Origin: Maricaulis sp947259345
Lineage (GTDB): Bacteria > Pseudomonadota > Alphaproteobacteria > Caulobacterales > Maricaulaceae
Direction: 5' to 3'
Length of the DNA: 64,000 bases
Assembly (NCBI GenBank): GCA_965217205.1
Contig: OZ244254.1
Location: forward strand, 2,294,001-2,358,000
Shown piece by piece: positions 1 to 8,946 of this stretch. The position numbers and the translations under genes were made by a program. Below the pieces are notes generated by a model. It worked only from the letters and a program-made list of their open reading frames with translations, did no database searches and was not told the DNA's origin. How positions within the stretch are numbered: the stretch's first letter is position 1; each line of letters opens with the position of its first letter.

Positions 1-1881
1 CGCTACGCCAACGGCACCTGGCTCGACACAACTCAGATCCCGTCCGACCGCTCGAATTATGGCATGTTCACCGTGCTCGCGATCGAGGCCGAGGAACAGG
101 TCCAGGACATCATTCTCGAGCTCGCCGCTCAGGATGCGGCCAACGGCACGATCGAACAAAAGGTCGGCGATCTCTATGGCAGCTGGATGGACACCTCGAC
201 CATCGACCAGCTCGGCCTCGCTCCGGCTCAACCCTATCTCGACGAGATCGCAGCCGCCGAGACGCATGACGACATCAATGCGCTGTTCGCGACCATCCAC
301 CACCAGTCGCCCTATGGCGTCGGCATCATCCCCGATCCAGCCGACACTACACGCTACACGGTTTTCGTCGGCCAGGCCGGTCTCGGCCTGCCGGATCGCG
401 ATTTCTACCTGGAAGAAGACAATCAGAGCTACCGCGATGCTTATCTCGCCTTCATCGAGCAGATTTTCGATCTGGCCGGCATGGAAGACGGCGCATCCAA
501 GGCCCAGGCCATTTTCGACCTGGAAATGCGGATCGCCGAGACGCATTGGAGCCAGGAAGACAGCCGCGACATCCAGAAGATCTACAATCCCATGCCGATG
601 GACCAGCTCGCCGCCCTCGCGCCGCAGCTGAATTTTGATGCCGGCATGGAACAGCTCGGCCTCGACGGTGTCGCCACCTATCTCGTCGCCCAGCCGAGCG
701 CGATTGAAGCGGCCGGCCAGATCTTCGAGGAGACGCCAGTCGATGTCTGGCAGGACTACATGACCTTCCACTACATCCGCTCCAATGCCGGTGCCCTGCC
801 GGAGGCTTTCGACGCGGCCAACTTCGCCATGTTCGGCACCACGCTGAACGGGATCGAGGAGCAACGCCCACGTGATCGCCGCGGCGTCAACCTTGTCGGT
901 GGCCAGCTCGGCGAAGCCGTTGGACAGGTTTATGTCGAACGTCATTTCCCGCCGGAATCCAAAACCGCCATGGAAGAGCTGGTGGCCAATCTGGTCACGG
1001 CCTTTGAAGGCCGGTTGGAAGCGCTGGAATGGATGGATGACGCGACCCGTGCCAACGCGTTGCAAAAGCTGTCCACCTTTGAGCCGCGCATCGGTTATCC
1101 GGATGAATGGCAGGACTATTCCGCCCTCGAAGTCCGGTCGGACGATCTGTTCGGCAATTTGACGCGCCTCGCGGAATTCCAGTGGGCTGAACAACTCGCT
1201 GACCTTGAAGGGCCGGTCGATCGCGACGCCTGGCCTTACCCGCCGCAGACGGTCAATGCGTCCTACAACCCGCTGATGAACCAGATCACCTTCCCGGCCG
1301 GCATCCTGCAGGCGCCCTTCTTCGATCCGCATGCTGATGCGGCGATCAATTACGGTGCCATTGGCGCGGTGATTGGCCACGAAATCGGCCACGGCTTCGA
1401 TGATCAGGGTCGCCGCTTCGATTATGACGGCTCGATCCGAGACTGGTGGACTGAAGAGACCAATGAGCGTTTCGAGTCCCGGGCCGACCGCCTCGGCGCC
1501 CAGTATTCCGGCTATTCACCGGTTGAAGGGCGTTTCGTGAATGGCGAATTCACGATGGGCGAGAATATCGGAGACCTCGGCGGTCTCCAGATGGCCTTCA
1601 CCGCCTATCAGCATCATCTCGATTCCTGCTGTGACGGCCAGGCGCCGGTCATTGACGGCTTCACGGGCGAGCAGCGCTTCTTCCTGGCCTGGGCCCAGGT
1701 CTGGCGTCGCCTCTACCGCAGAGACAATCTGATCAACCGTCTCGCCACCGACCCGCACAGCCCGTCGCAATACCGGACCAATGGTGTCGTGCGGAATCTC
1801 GATGCCTGGTACGAGGCCTTCGGTGTGACCGAGGACAATGACCTCTACCTGCCGCCGGAAGAACGCGTCTCCATCTGGTAG
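1..1881 (+). CDS. M13 family zinc metallopeptidase (5' partial), copy 1 of 3
   Basis: Neprilysin/PepO-like endopeptidase expected to cleave peptides in the periplasm. The reading frame is open from base 1 and the first codons (RYANGTWLD) match the region following the signal peptide in the two downstream copies, so the start and the signal lie before the window, with roughly 60-80 residues missing. The zinc motif HEIGH is at visible codons 460-464 and the third ligand is in ENIGD at codon 521. The C-terminus ends in the same EERVSIW as copies 2 and 3. It differs from them by a Cys-Cys pair (LDSCCDG) near the C-terminus. Family assignment is certain; substrate unknown. Confidence 0.95.
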   Translation, partial: RYANGTWLDTTQIPSDRSNYGMFTVLAIEAEEQVQDIILELAAQDAANGTIEQKVGDLYGSWMDTSTIDQLGLAPAQPYLDEIAAAETHDDINALFATIHHQSPYGVGIIPDPADTTRYTVFVGQAGLGLPDRDFYLEEDNQSYRDAYLAFIEQIFDLAGMEDGASKAQAIFDLEMRIAETHWSQEDSRDIQKIYNPMPMDQLAALAPQLNFDAGMEQLGLDGVATYLVAQPSAIEAAGQIFEETPVDVWQDYMTFHYIRSNAGALPEAFDAANFAMFGTTLNGIEEQRPRDRRGVNLVGGQLGEAVGQVYVERHFPPESKTAMEELVANLVTAFEGRLEALEWMDDATRANALQKLSTFEPRIGYPDEWQDYSALEVRSDDLFGNLTRLAEFQWAEQLADLEGPVDRDAWPYPPQTVNASYNPLMNQITFPAGILQAPFFDPHADAAINYGAIGAVIGHEIGHGFDDQGRRFDYDGSIRDWWTEETNERFESRADRLGAQYSGYSPVEGRFVNGEFTMGENIGDLGGLQMAFTAYQHHLDSCCDGQAPVIDGFTGEQRFFLAWAQVWRRLYRRDNLINRLATDPHSPSQYRTNGVVRNLDAWYEAFGVTEDNDLYLPPEERVSIW

Positions 1882-1903
1882 GGTTGATCCTGAACTGATG
1901 AAG

Positions 1904-1932
1904 CGGCCCGGCAGCCATGTCGGGCCGTATTC
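1904..1932 (+). terminator. Terminator-like hairpin after M13 copy 1
   Basis: Inverted repeat CGGCCCG/CGGGCCG with a 10-base loop starts 23 bases after the stop codon and is followed by a short AT-rich tail (TATTCATT) rather than a clean T-run. It looks like a decayed version of the better hairpins after copies 2 and 3, which sit at the same distance from their stops. Confidence 0.6.
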
Positions 1933-2026
1933 ATTACAGGGCTGTAAGAGACGGTGCCGGTGTATTGCGCCCCGGCCTCAGCGCACTAGTGTTTCCGCCA
2001 ACGATTTTGCTCTTAGGGGAAACACC

Positions 2027-4144
2027 ATGAAAAAGCTTCTGCTGACCAGCGCCTGCGTGGCTCTGATGGCGGCCTGCTCGCCGAGCGGCGAGACGCCGGA
2101 AGCCGCCAATGACACCGATACGTCCGTTTCGGGCGAGACCGGGGCTACCGCGTCCGCGACGGTTGTCGGCGACCCGTCTGCCGGTGACCCGCGCCTCGGC
2201 AGCTGGGGCATCGAGACCCAGTATGTCGACACCACGGTTCATCCGGGTGACGACTTCAACCGCTATGTGAATGGCGGCTGGCTCGACTCGGTCGAGATGC
2301 CGCAGGGCTTCTCGCGCTTCGGATCCTTCACCGAGCTTTTCCTGCTCTCCGAAGAGCGTATCAACGGCATTATCGAGGAAGCCAGCTCGGCCGATGCAGC
2401 CGCCGGCGAACCTCAGCAGCAGATCGGCGACCTCTACGCGGCCTACATGGATCAGGAAACGCTCGAGGCCCGCGGGTTCGAGCCGGCCCAGCCGATGATC
2501 GATCGCATCGCGGAGGCCAGCAGCCATGACGACATCGCAACCCTGATGGGTGTGCCCGGTACGGCTTCGATCTTCGGCGCCGGCGTGACCCGCGACCAGG
2601 GCAACCCGGATCGCTACATCGTCGGTGTCAGCCAGAGCGGGCTCGGCCTGCCGACCCGCGATTACTATCTCGAGGAAACCGATCGCTACCAGGCGTTCCG
2701 CGACGCCTATGTCGAATACATCGCCGACACATTCGGCTTCATCGGCATGGACGGTGGCGCAGAGCGTGCCCAGCGCATTCTCGATCTGGAAACCGCCTTT
2801 GCCGAGGTCCACTGGACGCGCGAGGAAAGCCGCGACCGGACCCGCACCTATAATCTCATGACGACGGAAGAGCTGGCCTCCAGCGCACCGGGATTCAACT
2901 GGACCGCCTTCATGGATGCGCTCGACTTCGCGGACCAGACCGAAGTCGTGATCCGTCAGGACACAGCCATCCAGTCGCTGGCGACCCTGTTCACCGAAGT
3001 GCCGGTCGAGACCTGGCAGGACTGGCTGACCTTCCGCTACCTGTCGAGCAATCGCGGCTCGCTGACGCCGGCCTTCTACGAGCGCTCCTTCGATTTCTAC
3101 AATCGCACCCTGTCGGGTGTTGAAGAGCCGCGACCGCTGGAATCGCGGGCCATTCAGTATGTCAACGGCGCGATGGGCATGGCGCTCGGCCAGATCTATG
3201 TCGAGCAATACTTCCCGCCGGAATACAAAGAGCAGATGGAAGTCCTCGTCGATTATCTCGGCATGGCCCTGCGCGAACGTCTCGAAACGCTCGACTGGAT
3301 GGACGAGGAGACCCGTGCCGGCGCGATCGAAAAATTCGAGAACTTCACACCCAAAATCGGCTATCCCGATCAGTGGCCGGATTATTCCTCGATCGAGATC
3401 CGTCCTGACGACCTGTTCGGCAATTCCGAACGCATCGCGGAGTGGTTCCGGGCGGATAGCCGGGAACGCCTGCGTGGTCCGATCCGCGATTGGGAATGGG
3501 GCATGTCTCCGCAGACGGTGAATGCCTATTATTCCCCCACCGCGAACGAGATCGTTTTCCCCGCAGCCATCCTGCAGGGTCCCTTCTTTGACCCCTATGC
3601 CGACCCGGCCGTCAATTTCGGGGGTATCGGTGCGGTGATCGGTCACGAAATGGGCCATGGCTTTGACGACCAGGGCAGCCGCTCTGACGGCGACGGCGTG
3701 CTCCGTGACTGGTGGACCGAGCTGAGCCGCGGCAATTTCGACGAGCGCACGGACCAGCTGGCGGCCCAGTACAGCGAGTTCTCGCCGATCGAGGGTGAAT
3801 TCGTGAATGGTCGCTTGTCGCTGGGTGAAAACATCGGTGATGTCGGCGGCCTGTCCATGGCCTACCGCGCCTACCAGCTCTACCTCGCCGACCATGGCGG
3901 GGAAGCCCCGGTCCTGGACGGTTTCACCGGCGACCAGCGTTTCTACATGGCCTGGGGTCAGGTCTGGCGGAACCTCTACACCGAGCAGGCGCTTGTCCGC
4001 CAACTCCGCCAGGGGCCGCACTCCCCGGCGCAGTACCGGATCAATGGCGCCCTGCGCAACCAGGACGCCTGGTATGAAGCCTTCGGCGTGACCGAGGATC
4101 ACGAGCTCTATCTGGCCCGGGAAGAGCGCGTCTCGATCTGGTAG
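2027..4144 (+). CDS. M13 family zinc metallopeptidase lipoprotein, copy 2 of 3
   Basis: Predicted lipid-anchored periplasmic or outer-membrane endopeptidase of 705 residues, normal for M13. Residues 1-17 form a lipoprotein signal ending in the lipobox LMAAC (Cys17). It is followed by a low-complexity Ser/Thr/Ala/Glu linker to about residue 55, the peptidase M13 N domain, and the catalytic domain with HEMGH at 540-544, glutamate ligand E601 in ENIGD and the substrate-backbone motif NAYY at 499-502. ATG 2027 is chosen because AGGGGA lies just upstream and it gives a clean signal peptide; longer in-frame starts back to 1838 would overlap copy 1. It lies 145 bases after copy 1 in the same orientation, with its own terminator, so it is probably transcribed separately. 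Three paralogues in a row suggest gene amplification for oligopeptide use, which is inference. Confidence 0.95.
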   Translation: MKKLLLTSACVALMAACSPSGETPEAANDTDTSVSGETGATASATVVGDPSAGDPRLGSWGIETQYVDTTVHPGDDFNRYVNGGWLDSVEMPQGFSRFGSFTELFLLSEERINGIIEEASSADAAAGEPQQQIGDLYAAYMDQETLEARGFEPAQPMIDRIAEASSHDDIATLMGVPGTASIFGAGVTRDQGNPDRYIVGVSQSGLGLPTRDYYLEETDRYQAFRDAYVEYIADTFGFIGMDGGAERAQRILDLETAFAEVHWTREESRDRTRTYNLMTTEELASSAPGFNWTAFMDALDFADQTEVVIRQDTAIQSLATLFTEVPVETWQDWLTFRYLSSNRGSLTPAFYERSFDFYNRTLSGVEEPRPLESRAIQYVNGAMGMALGQIYVEQYFPPEYKEQMEVLVDYLGMALRERLETLDWMDEETRAGAIEKFENFTPKIGYPDQWPDYSSIEIRPDDLFGNSERIAEWFRADSRERLRGPIRDWEWGMSPQTVNAYYSPTANEIVFPAAILQGPFFDPYADPAVNFGGIGAVIGHEMGHGFDDQGSRSDGDGVLRDWWTELSRGNFDERTDQLAAQYSEFSPIEGEFVNGRLSLGENIGDVGGLSMAYRAYQLYLADHGGEAPVLDGFTGDQRFYMAWGQVWRNLYTEQALVRQLRQGPHSPAQYRINGALRNQDAWYEAFGVTEDHELYLAREERVSIW

Positions 4145-4166
4145 GGTTCAACCCAATTCAATGCAG

Positions 4167-4195
4167 CGGCCCGGCGGAAACGCCGGGCCGTTTTG
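4167..4195 (+). terminator. Intrinsic terminator after M13 copy 2
   Basis: A perfect 10-bp GC stem CGGCCCGGCG/CGCCGGGCCG closed by a GAAA tetraloop and followed by TTTTG. It starts 23 bases after the stop of M13 copy 2. Confidence 0.93.
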
Positions 4196-4285
4196 CATTG
4201 CGCAAGCTTAATCAAATCCCCATCGCGGCGATGACCGGCCGATTCCAATTTATGGCGTCTGAAACCGTAACCTCGGGGGTTCACC

Positions 4286-6319
4286 ATGAAATCCATCTTG
4301 CGCGCCGGCGTGGCCGGCCTCGCCCTGTCCATCGCCGCCATCTCGCCCGGTCTCGCCCAGGATGCCCTTTTGGGTGACTGGGGCGTCGAGACCCAGCATG
4401 TCAGCGACACGCTGGCACCGGGCGACGACTTTTTCCGCTACGTCAATGAAGGCTGGCTCGAGACGACCGAGATCCCGGCCGGCTTTTCGTCCTACACCGC
4501 CTTCCACGAACTCTACCTTCAGTCCGAGGAACGCATTGAGGGCATTATCCGCGACAGCGCGGCCGCCAATGCGCCGGCCGGCACACTGGCGCAGCAGGTC
4601 GGCGATCTCTACGCCTCCTACATGAATGTCGAGGCCATCAATGCCGCTGGCATCGACCCGGTCCGCCCCGGCCTGGCGCCGATCAATGAGGCCGAAACGC
4701 ATGAGGATATCGCCGCGGTGATGGGCCAGCTGGGCTATGCCTCCATCTTCGGCACCTCGGTCCAGCGCAATGAAGGCGATCCCAGCCACTACATCCTTTA
4801 CCTCAACCAGGGCGGGCTGCACCTGCCCACGCGGGACTACTACCTGCTCGAAGATGATCGCTTCGTGGAGTATCGCGAGGCCTATCGCGCCTATATCGCC
4901 GATGTGTTCGGCTTCCTCGGGCTCGCGGATGGCGAAGCGCGCGCCGACCGCATCATCGCGCTCGAGACGGCCATGGCGGAGACCCATTGGACACCGGCCC
5001 AGACGCGCGACCGCGTCGCCACCTATAATCCGGCAAGCCTCGAGGAGGTCCGCGCACTCGGCGCCGGCTTTGACTGGGATGCCTTCTTCGAGACCGCTGA
5101 TTATGCTGACCAGGAGAATTTCATCGTCTCCCAGACCTCGGCCATCGAGGGCCTCGCGGCCGTCTTTGCCGAGACGCCGGTCGAGACCTGGCGCGACTAT
5201 CTGACCTTCAGCTATGTCAATTCGAACACCAATCTTCTGTCGGAAGAGATCTATAATCGCTCCTTCGACTTCTGGGGCCGGACCCTGGGCGGGGCGCAGG
5301 AACCGCGTCCCCGCGATCGCCGCGCCATCCAGTTCGTCAATGGCAATCTGGGCCAGGCCATCGGCCAGATCTATGTCGATCAATACTTCCCGCCGGACCA
5401 CAAGGCCCAGATGGAAGAGCTGGTCGACTATCTGCGCCGCGCCCTCACCGAGCGTATCGAAACGCTGGAATGGATGGATGACGCAACCCGGGCCGAAGCG
5501 CTCGACAAGCTCGACAAATTCCTGCCCAAGATCGGATATCCGGACGTCTGGCCGGACTATTCCGACATCGAGATCCGCCCCGATGACCTGTTCGGCAATG
5601 CCTGGCGCATCAATGCCTGGTTCCGCGCCGACAGCCGGGCCCGCCTGCGCGGACCGATCCGAGACTGGGAATGGGGCATGTCACCGCAAACGGTGAACGC
5701 CTACTACAATTCCACCGGCAACCAGATCGTCTTCCCGGCCGCCATCCTGCAGCCGCCCTTCTTCGACCCCAACGCCGATCCGGCCGTCAATTTCGGCGGC
5801 ATCGGTGCCGTGATCGGTCACGAGATCGGCCATGGTTTCGACGACCAGGGCAGTCAGTCGGACGGTGATGGCGTGCTGCGCAATTGGTGGACCGATGCCA
5901 GCCGAGAGCAATTCGATGCCCGCACCGATCAGATTGTCGCCCAGTATGGCGCGTTCTCACCCATTGAAGGCATGAATGTCGATGGTGAGCTGACCCTGGG
6001 TGAAAATATCGGCGATATCGGCGGCCTCTCCATGGCCTATCGCGCCTACCAGATGTATCTGGCCGACCATGGCGAAGCGGCTCCGGAAATGGATGGCTTC
6101 ACTGGTGACCAGCGCTTCTTCATGTCCTGGGCCCAGGTCTGGCGCGTGATCCAGCTGGATGACGCGGCGCGCAGCCAGCTCCTCTCCGACCCGCACAGCC
6201 CCGGCCAGTACCGTGCCAATGGCGTCGTTCGCAATATGGACGCCTGGTATGAGGCTTTCGGTGTCACCGAGGACAATGACCTCTACCTGCCGCCGGAGGA
6301 GCGCGTCTCCATCTGGTAG
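4286..6319 (+). CDS. M13 family zinc metallopeptidase, copy 3 of 3
   Basis: Secreted endopeptidase of 677 residues. Residues 1-25 form a Sec signal peptide with predicted cleavage after GLAQ; there is no lipobox, so unlike copy 2 it should be soluble in the periplasm. Zinc motif HEIGH at 512-516, third ligand E573 in ENIGD, NAYY at about 471-474. The start ATG follows a CGGGGG ribosome-binding site. It is closely similar to copy 2 along the whole length, including the stretch MSPQTVNAYY and the C-terminal EERVSIW, which indicates tandem duplication. Copies differ most in their N-terminal targeting sequence, so the enzymes may act in different envelope compartments (inference). Confidence 0.95.
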   Translation: MKSILRAGVAGLALSIAAISPGLAQDALLGDWGVETQHVSDTLAPGDDFFRYVNEGWLETTEIPAGFSSYTAFHELYLQSEERIEGIIRDSAAANAPAGTLAQQVGDLYASYMNVEAINAAGIDPVRPGLAPINEAETHEDIAAVMGQLGYASIFGTSVQRNEGDPSHYILYLNQGGLHLPTRDYYLLEDDRFVEYREAYRAYIADVFGFLGLADGEARADRIIALETAMAETHWTPAQTRDRVATYNPASLEEVRALGAGFDWDAFFETADYADQENFIVSQTSAIEGLAAVFAETPVETWRDYLTFSYVNSNTNLLSEEIYNRSFDFWGRTLGGAQEPRPRDRRAIQFVNGNLGQAIGQIYVDQYFPPDHKAQMEELVDYLRRALTERIETLEWMDDATRAEALDKLDKFLPKIGYPDVWPDYSDIEIRPDDLFGNAWRINAWFRADSRARLRGPIRDWEWGMSPQTVNAYYNSTGNQIVFPAAILQPPFFDPNADPAVNFGGIGAVIGHEIGHGFDDQGSQSDGDGVLRNWWTDASREQFDARTDQIVAQYGAFSPIEGMNVDGELTLGENIGDIGGLSMAYRAYQMYLADHGEAAPEMDGFTGDQRFFMSWAQVWRVIQLDDAARSQLLSDPHSPGQYRANGVVRNMDAWYEAFGVTEDNDLYLPPEERVSIW

Positions 6320-6342
6320 GATAGGTCCAGCGACCGGTGAAA

Positions 6343-6370
6343 CGGCCCGGCGGGAACGTCGGGCCGTTTT
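6343..6370 (+). terminator. Intrinsic terminator after M13 copy 3
   Basis: 10-bp stem CGGCCCGGCG/CGTCGGGCCG (one G-T wobble) with loop GGAA followed by TTTTG, 24 bases after the stop codon. Same position and core sequence as the hairpins after M13 copies 1 and 2. Confidence 0.9.
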
Positions 6371-6443
6371 GCGTCCACACCTTGCCAAGCCATCGCAAAC
6401 CGCCTCCAATCCCGACCGGGGAAAGTCCACCGGGGGAATATCC

Positions 6444-7706
6444 ATGGAAGCCGAAGCCGCGCCGCTGTTCAGCAATGATGCCATTGTCATGGGCCTGTTG
6501 GCCGTCCTGCTCGGGGCGGTCTTCTGGACTTCCAGCCTGAACAACAAGCTGACCAAGGGCTTCTACCGGATCTTCCCGCCCCTTCTGCTGTGCTATTTCC
6601 TGCCTTCGCTTCTGAACCTCTTCAACATTGTCGACCCGGAAGCCTCGCAGACCTATTTCGTCGCCTCGCGCTATCTCCTGCCGGCGGCGCTGGTTCTCTT
6701 GACCATGTCGGCCGACCTGCCGGCGACCTTCAAGCTGGGACCCAAGGCGCTGATCATGTTCTTCACCGGCACGATCGGCGTGGTGATCGGTGGGCCGATC
6801 GCCCTCTTCATCGCCAGCATCCTTTTCCCCGACCTGATCGGCGTGACCGGCCCGGATGCGGTCTGGCGCGGCATGGCGACGGTGGCCGGCACCTGGATCG
6901 GCGGCGGCGCCAACCAGGCGGCGATGTATGAATTCTTCGGTGTCGGCAACGAGGTCTATTCGGCCTGGATCGCGGTCGACATCATCGTCGCCAATATCTG
7001 GATGGCCTTCCTCCTGCTCGGCGTCGCCAATGCCAAGCGAATCGACAAGGCGCTCAAGGCCGATTCCAGCGCCGTCGATGCCCTGCGCGAGAAGGCCGAG
7101 GGCTTTGAAAAGACCAATGCCCGGATTCCCGAGCTGAAGGATTTGATGATCATCCTCGGCTTCGGGCTGGGGGCGATGGGCCTGTCGCACATTGTCGCGG
7201 ATATCATGGGCCCGTGGATCGGCGCCAACTACCCGGGCCTGGCCGATCTGGGCCTCAATTCCGGTTTCTTCTGGTTGATGCTGTCGGCCACCATCATCGG
7301 GGTTGCCCTGTCCTTCACAAAGGCCAGGCAGCTCACCGGCGTCGGTTCGATGAAAGTCGGCTCGGTCTTCATTTACGTCCTGGTCGCGACGATCGGGATG
7401 CGGATGGATATCACCGCGATCTTCCGCAACACGGAATTTTTCCTGATCGGCCTCATCTGGATGCTGGTCCATGTCGGCCTGTTGCTACTGGTCGCCTGGC
7501 TGATCAAGGCGCCGACCTTTTTCATCGCGGTCGGCTCGAAGGCCAATATCGGCGGCGCCGCTTCGGCGCCGGTCGTGGCGGCTGCCTTCCACCCGTCACT
7601 GGCCCCGGTGGGCGTCCTGCTGGCCGTGGTCGGCTACATCGTCGGGACCTGGGCTGCCATGATGACCGGCTACATCATGATGTTCATGATGGGGGCGTCC
7701 ATTTAG
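6444..7706 (+). CDS. DUF819 (YjcL-like) family integral membrane protein
   Basis: Polytopic inner-membrane protein of 420 residues with about ten or eleven hydrophobic segments spread over the whole chain. Family features seen: the early segment LKLxxLL-type helix region with YFxxSRYLLPAALVLL, the glycine-rich TWIGGGANQAAM near residue 150, and the C-terminal SKANIGGAASAPVVAAAF. These two small-residue motifs repeat in the two halves, as in inverted-repeat transporters. The start ATG 6444 follows GGGGGAATATCC; the upstream part of the frame overlaps the M13 gene and terminator and is not used. Members are annotated as putative transporters of unknown substrate. Position just after three peptidases could suggest uptake of their products, but the intervening terminator argues against a shared transcript. 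Confidence 0.88.
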   Translation: MEAEAAPLFSNDAIVMGLLAVLLGAVFWTSSLNNKLTKGFYRIFPPLLLCYFLPSLLNLFNIVDPEASQTYFVASRYLLPAALVLLTMSADLPATFKLGPKALIMFFTGTIGVVIGGPIALFIASILFPDLIGVTGPDAVWRGMATVAGTWIGGGANQAAMYEFFGVGNEVYSAWIAVDIIVANIWMAFLLLGVANAKRIDKALKADSSAVDALREKAEGFEKTNARIPELKDLMIILGFGLGAMGLSHIVADIMGPWIGANYPGLADLGLNSGFFWLMLSATIIGVALSFTKARQLTGVGSMKVGSVFIYVLVATIGMRMDITAIFRNTEFFLIGLIWMLVHVGLLLLVAWLIKAPTFFIAVGSKANIGGAASAPVVAAAFHPSLAPVGVLLAVVGYIVGTWAAMMTGYIMMFMMGASI

Positions 7707-7865
7707 CGTGGAGAACGAAGTGTATGGCCCGCTTTTCGCCTGAGAGTTGAAAGTGACCGCAAAGACGGATTATTTCTTAACGATACCCCTCGCTTCCGTT
7801 AACGTTGGTTAATCAGGGCGAGTCTGCAGGGCGCGTCCTCCGACAATTCCAAGGGGGGATTCAGG

Positions 7866-8852
7866 ATGAAAAAGCAACTCTTGTGCGCCAGTGCCGTCGC
7901 ACTGCTTACAGCCACCGCCGCGCATGCGGGTGACCAGGAATGGTTCCCGCCGGACCCGCCCGCGACCGCGGCGACCGGTGAATGTTATGCGCGCGTTCGC
8001 ATCGCGCCGGAATACGACACCTATTCCGAGCAAATCACCACGCAGGACTCCTATGAGCGCTACGATGTGGCGCCGCCGCGCCTGCGCGAGGAGTACCGCG
8101 AATACATCTCGCGTGAAGCCGGCATGCGCTACATTGTGCACGAGCCCGTCTACGAGACGGTGACCGAGACCGTCCAGATCCGCCCGGCCTATGTCGAGTA
8201 TGAAGTCGTACCCGCCGTCCATGACACGGTGACCGAAACCATCCTCGTACGTGAACCGCGCATGGTCTGGCGTCGCGGCTATGTGCCGGGCGCGTCGATG
8301 ACGCGCTTCGACAGCGAGACCGGTGAAGTCTGGTGCCTGGTTGAAGAGGCCGGCGAATACCAGACCGTGACCCGCAATATCGTGGTCCAACCAGCCAATA
8401 TTCGCGAGATCAGCCATCCGGCGGAATACGCCCAGATCACACGCGATGTGCTGGTCCAGGAAGCCCGCATCGAGGAAATCCCGATCGCCGAGGAACGCGA
8501 CACCTATCGCATCCAGGTCGTCGATCAGCACGCCACGGTCGACAGCCATGTCATTCCGGTCGAGACGCAGACCGTGACCCGCTACTCGCTGCGCTCGGAA
8601 GAGCGTTGGGAATGGCGTCTGGTGGATTGCGAGGAGATCAATCTGCCGGGTCACAACCCGCCGACCAGTACGGAAATCCCGCCGGTCGCCTCGCGCCAGT
8701 CCGCGCCGTCGAGCCAGGGCAATACCTATCTCTACGGGACCGACATGCCGGCCGACTCCAATACCTATTCCGAGGAAGTGCCGGTCGCCCAGGCGTCCTA
8801 CAGCCACTCATCCTCGCGCAGCACGCGCCGCAGCACGCGTCGCAATCGCTAG
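7866..8852 (+). CDS. Secreted protein made of about nine 23-residue repeats
   Basis: Function unknown. 328 residues: signal peptide 1-21 (ATAAHA), a Pro-rich start, then Cys40 and a repeat array. Motif positions recur every 23 residues at 49, 72, 95, 118, 141, 164, 187, 210 and 233; the best units carry Y-x-T-V-T followed by a V-x-V strand and PA (for example YETVTETVQIRPA from 96 and YQTVTRNIVVQPA from 165). The mature chain has three cysteines (40, 157, 255) near the ends and middle of the array. The C-terminal tail (about 260-328) is Ser/Thr/Arg-rich and low in complexity. I recall similar repeats fused to OmpA domains in some Gram-negative envelope proteins; no OmpA domain is present here. 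It has its own 158-base leader and a strong terminator, so it is monocistronic. Alternating hydrophobic residues suggest stacked beta-strands (inference). Confidence 0.85.
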   Translation: MKKQLLCASAVALLTATAAHAGDQEWFPPDPPATAATGECYARVRIAPEYDTYSEQITTQDSYERYDVAPPRLREEYREYISREAGMRYIVHEPVYETVTETVQIRPAYVEYEVVPAVHDTVTETILVREPRMVWRRGYVPGASMTRFDSETGEVWCLVEEAGEYQTVTRNIVVQPANIREISHPAEYAQITRDVLVQEARIEEIPIAEERDTYRIQVVDQHATVDSHVIPVETQTVTRYSLRSEERWEWRLVDCEEINLPGHNPPTSTEIPPVASRQSAPSSQGNTYLYGTDMPADSNTYSEEVPVAQASYSHSSSRSTRRSTRRNR

Positions 8853-8892
8853 CAGGCAAGCTGGACAGCGGGCTCAGCCCCGCCACAATGGA

Positions 8893-8921
8893 ACGGCGCG
8901 GAGCAATCCGCGCCGTTTTCT
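8893..8921 (+). terminator. Intrinsic terminator after the repeat protein
   Basis: 10-bp stem ACGGCGCGGA/TCCGCGCCGT, GCAA tetraloop, then TTTTCTTTT. It lies about 40 bases after the stop of the 23-residue-repeat protein. Confidence 0.92.
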
Positions 8922-8946
8922 TTTGTGCGCCAACCGGGGAGAGCGC

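Noticed and set aside
1934..4102. 722-residue open frame opposite M13 copy 2, and similar long antisense frames (for example 43542-45284 opposite dnaX, 57318-59189 opposite cpaE/cpaD)
   Set aside because: They mirror the codon pattern of strongly expressed high-GC genes, lack ribosome-binding sites and look like no known family. Stop codons are rare on the opposite strand at this GC content.
7777..7812. Possible CtrA box upstream of the repeat protein (TTAA-CGTTGG-TTAA)
   Set aside because: The spacer is 6 bases, not 7, and no fitting -10 element follows. Kept only as a curiosity.
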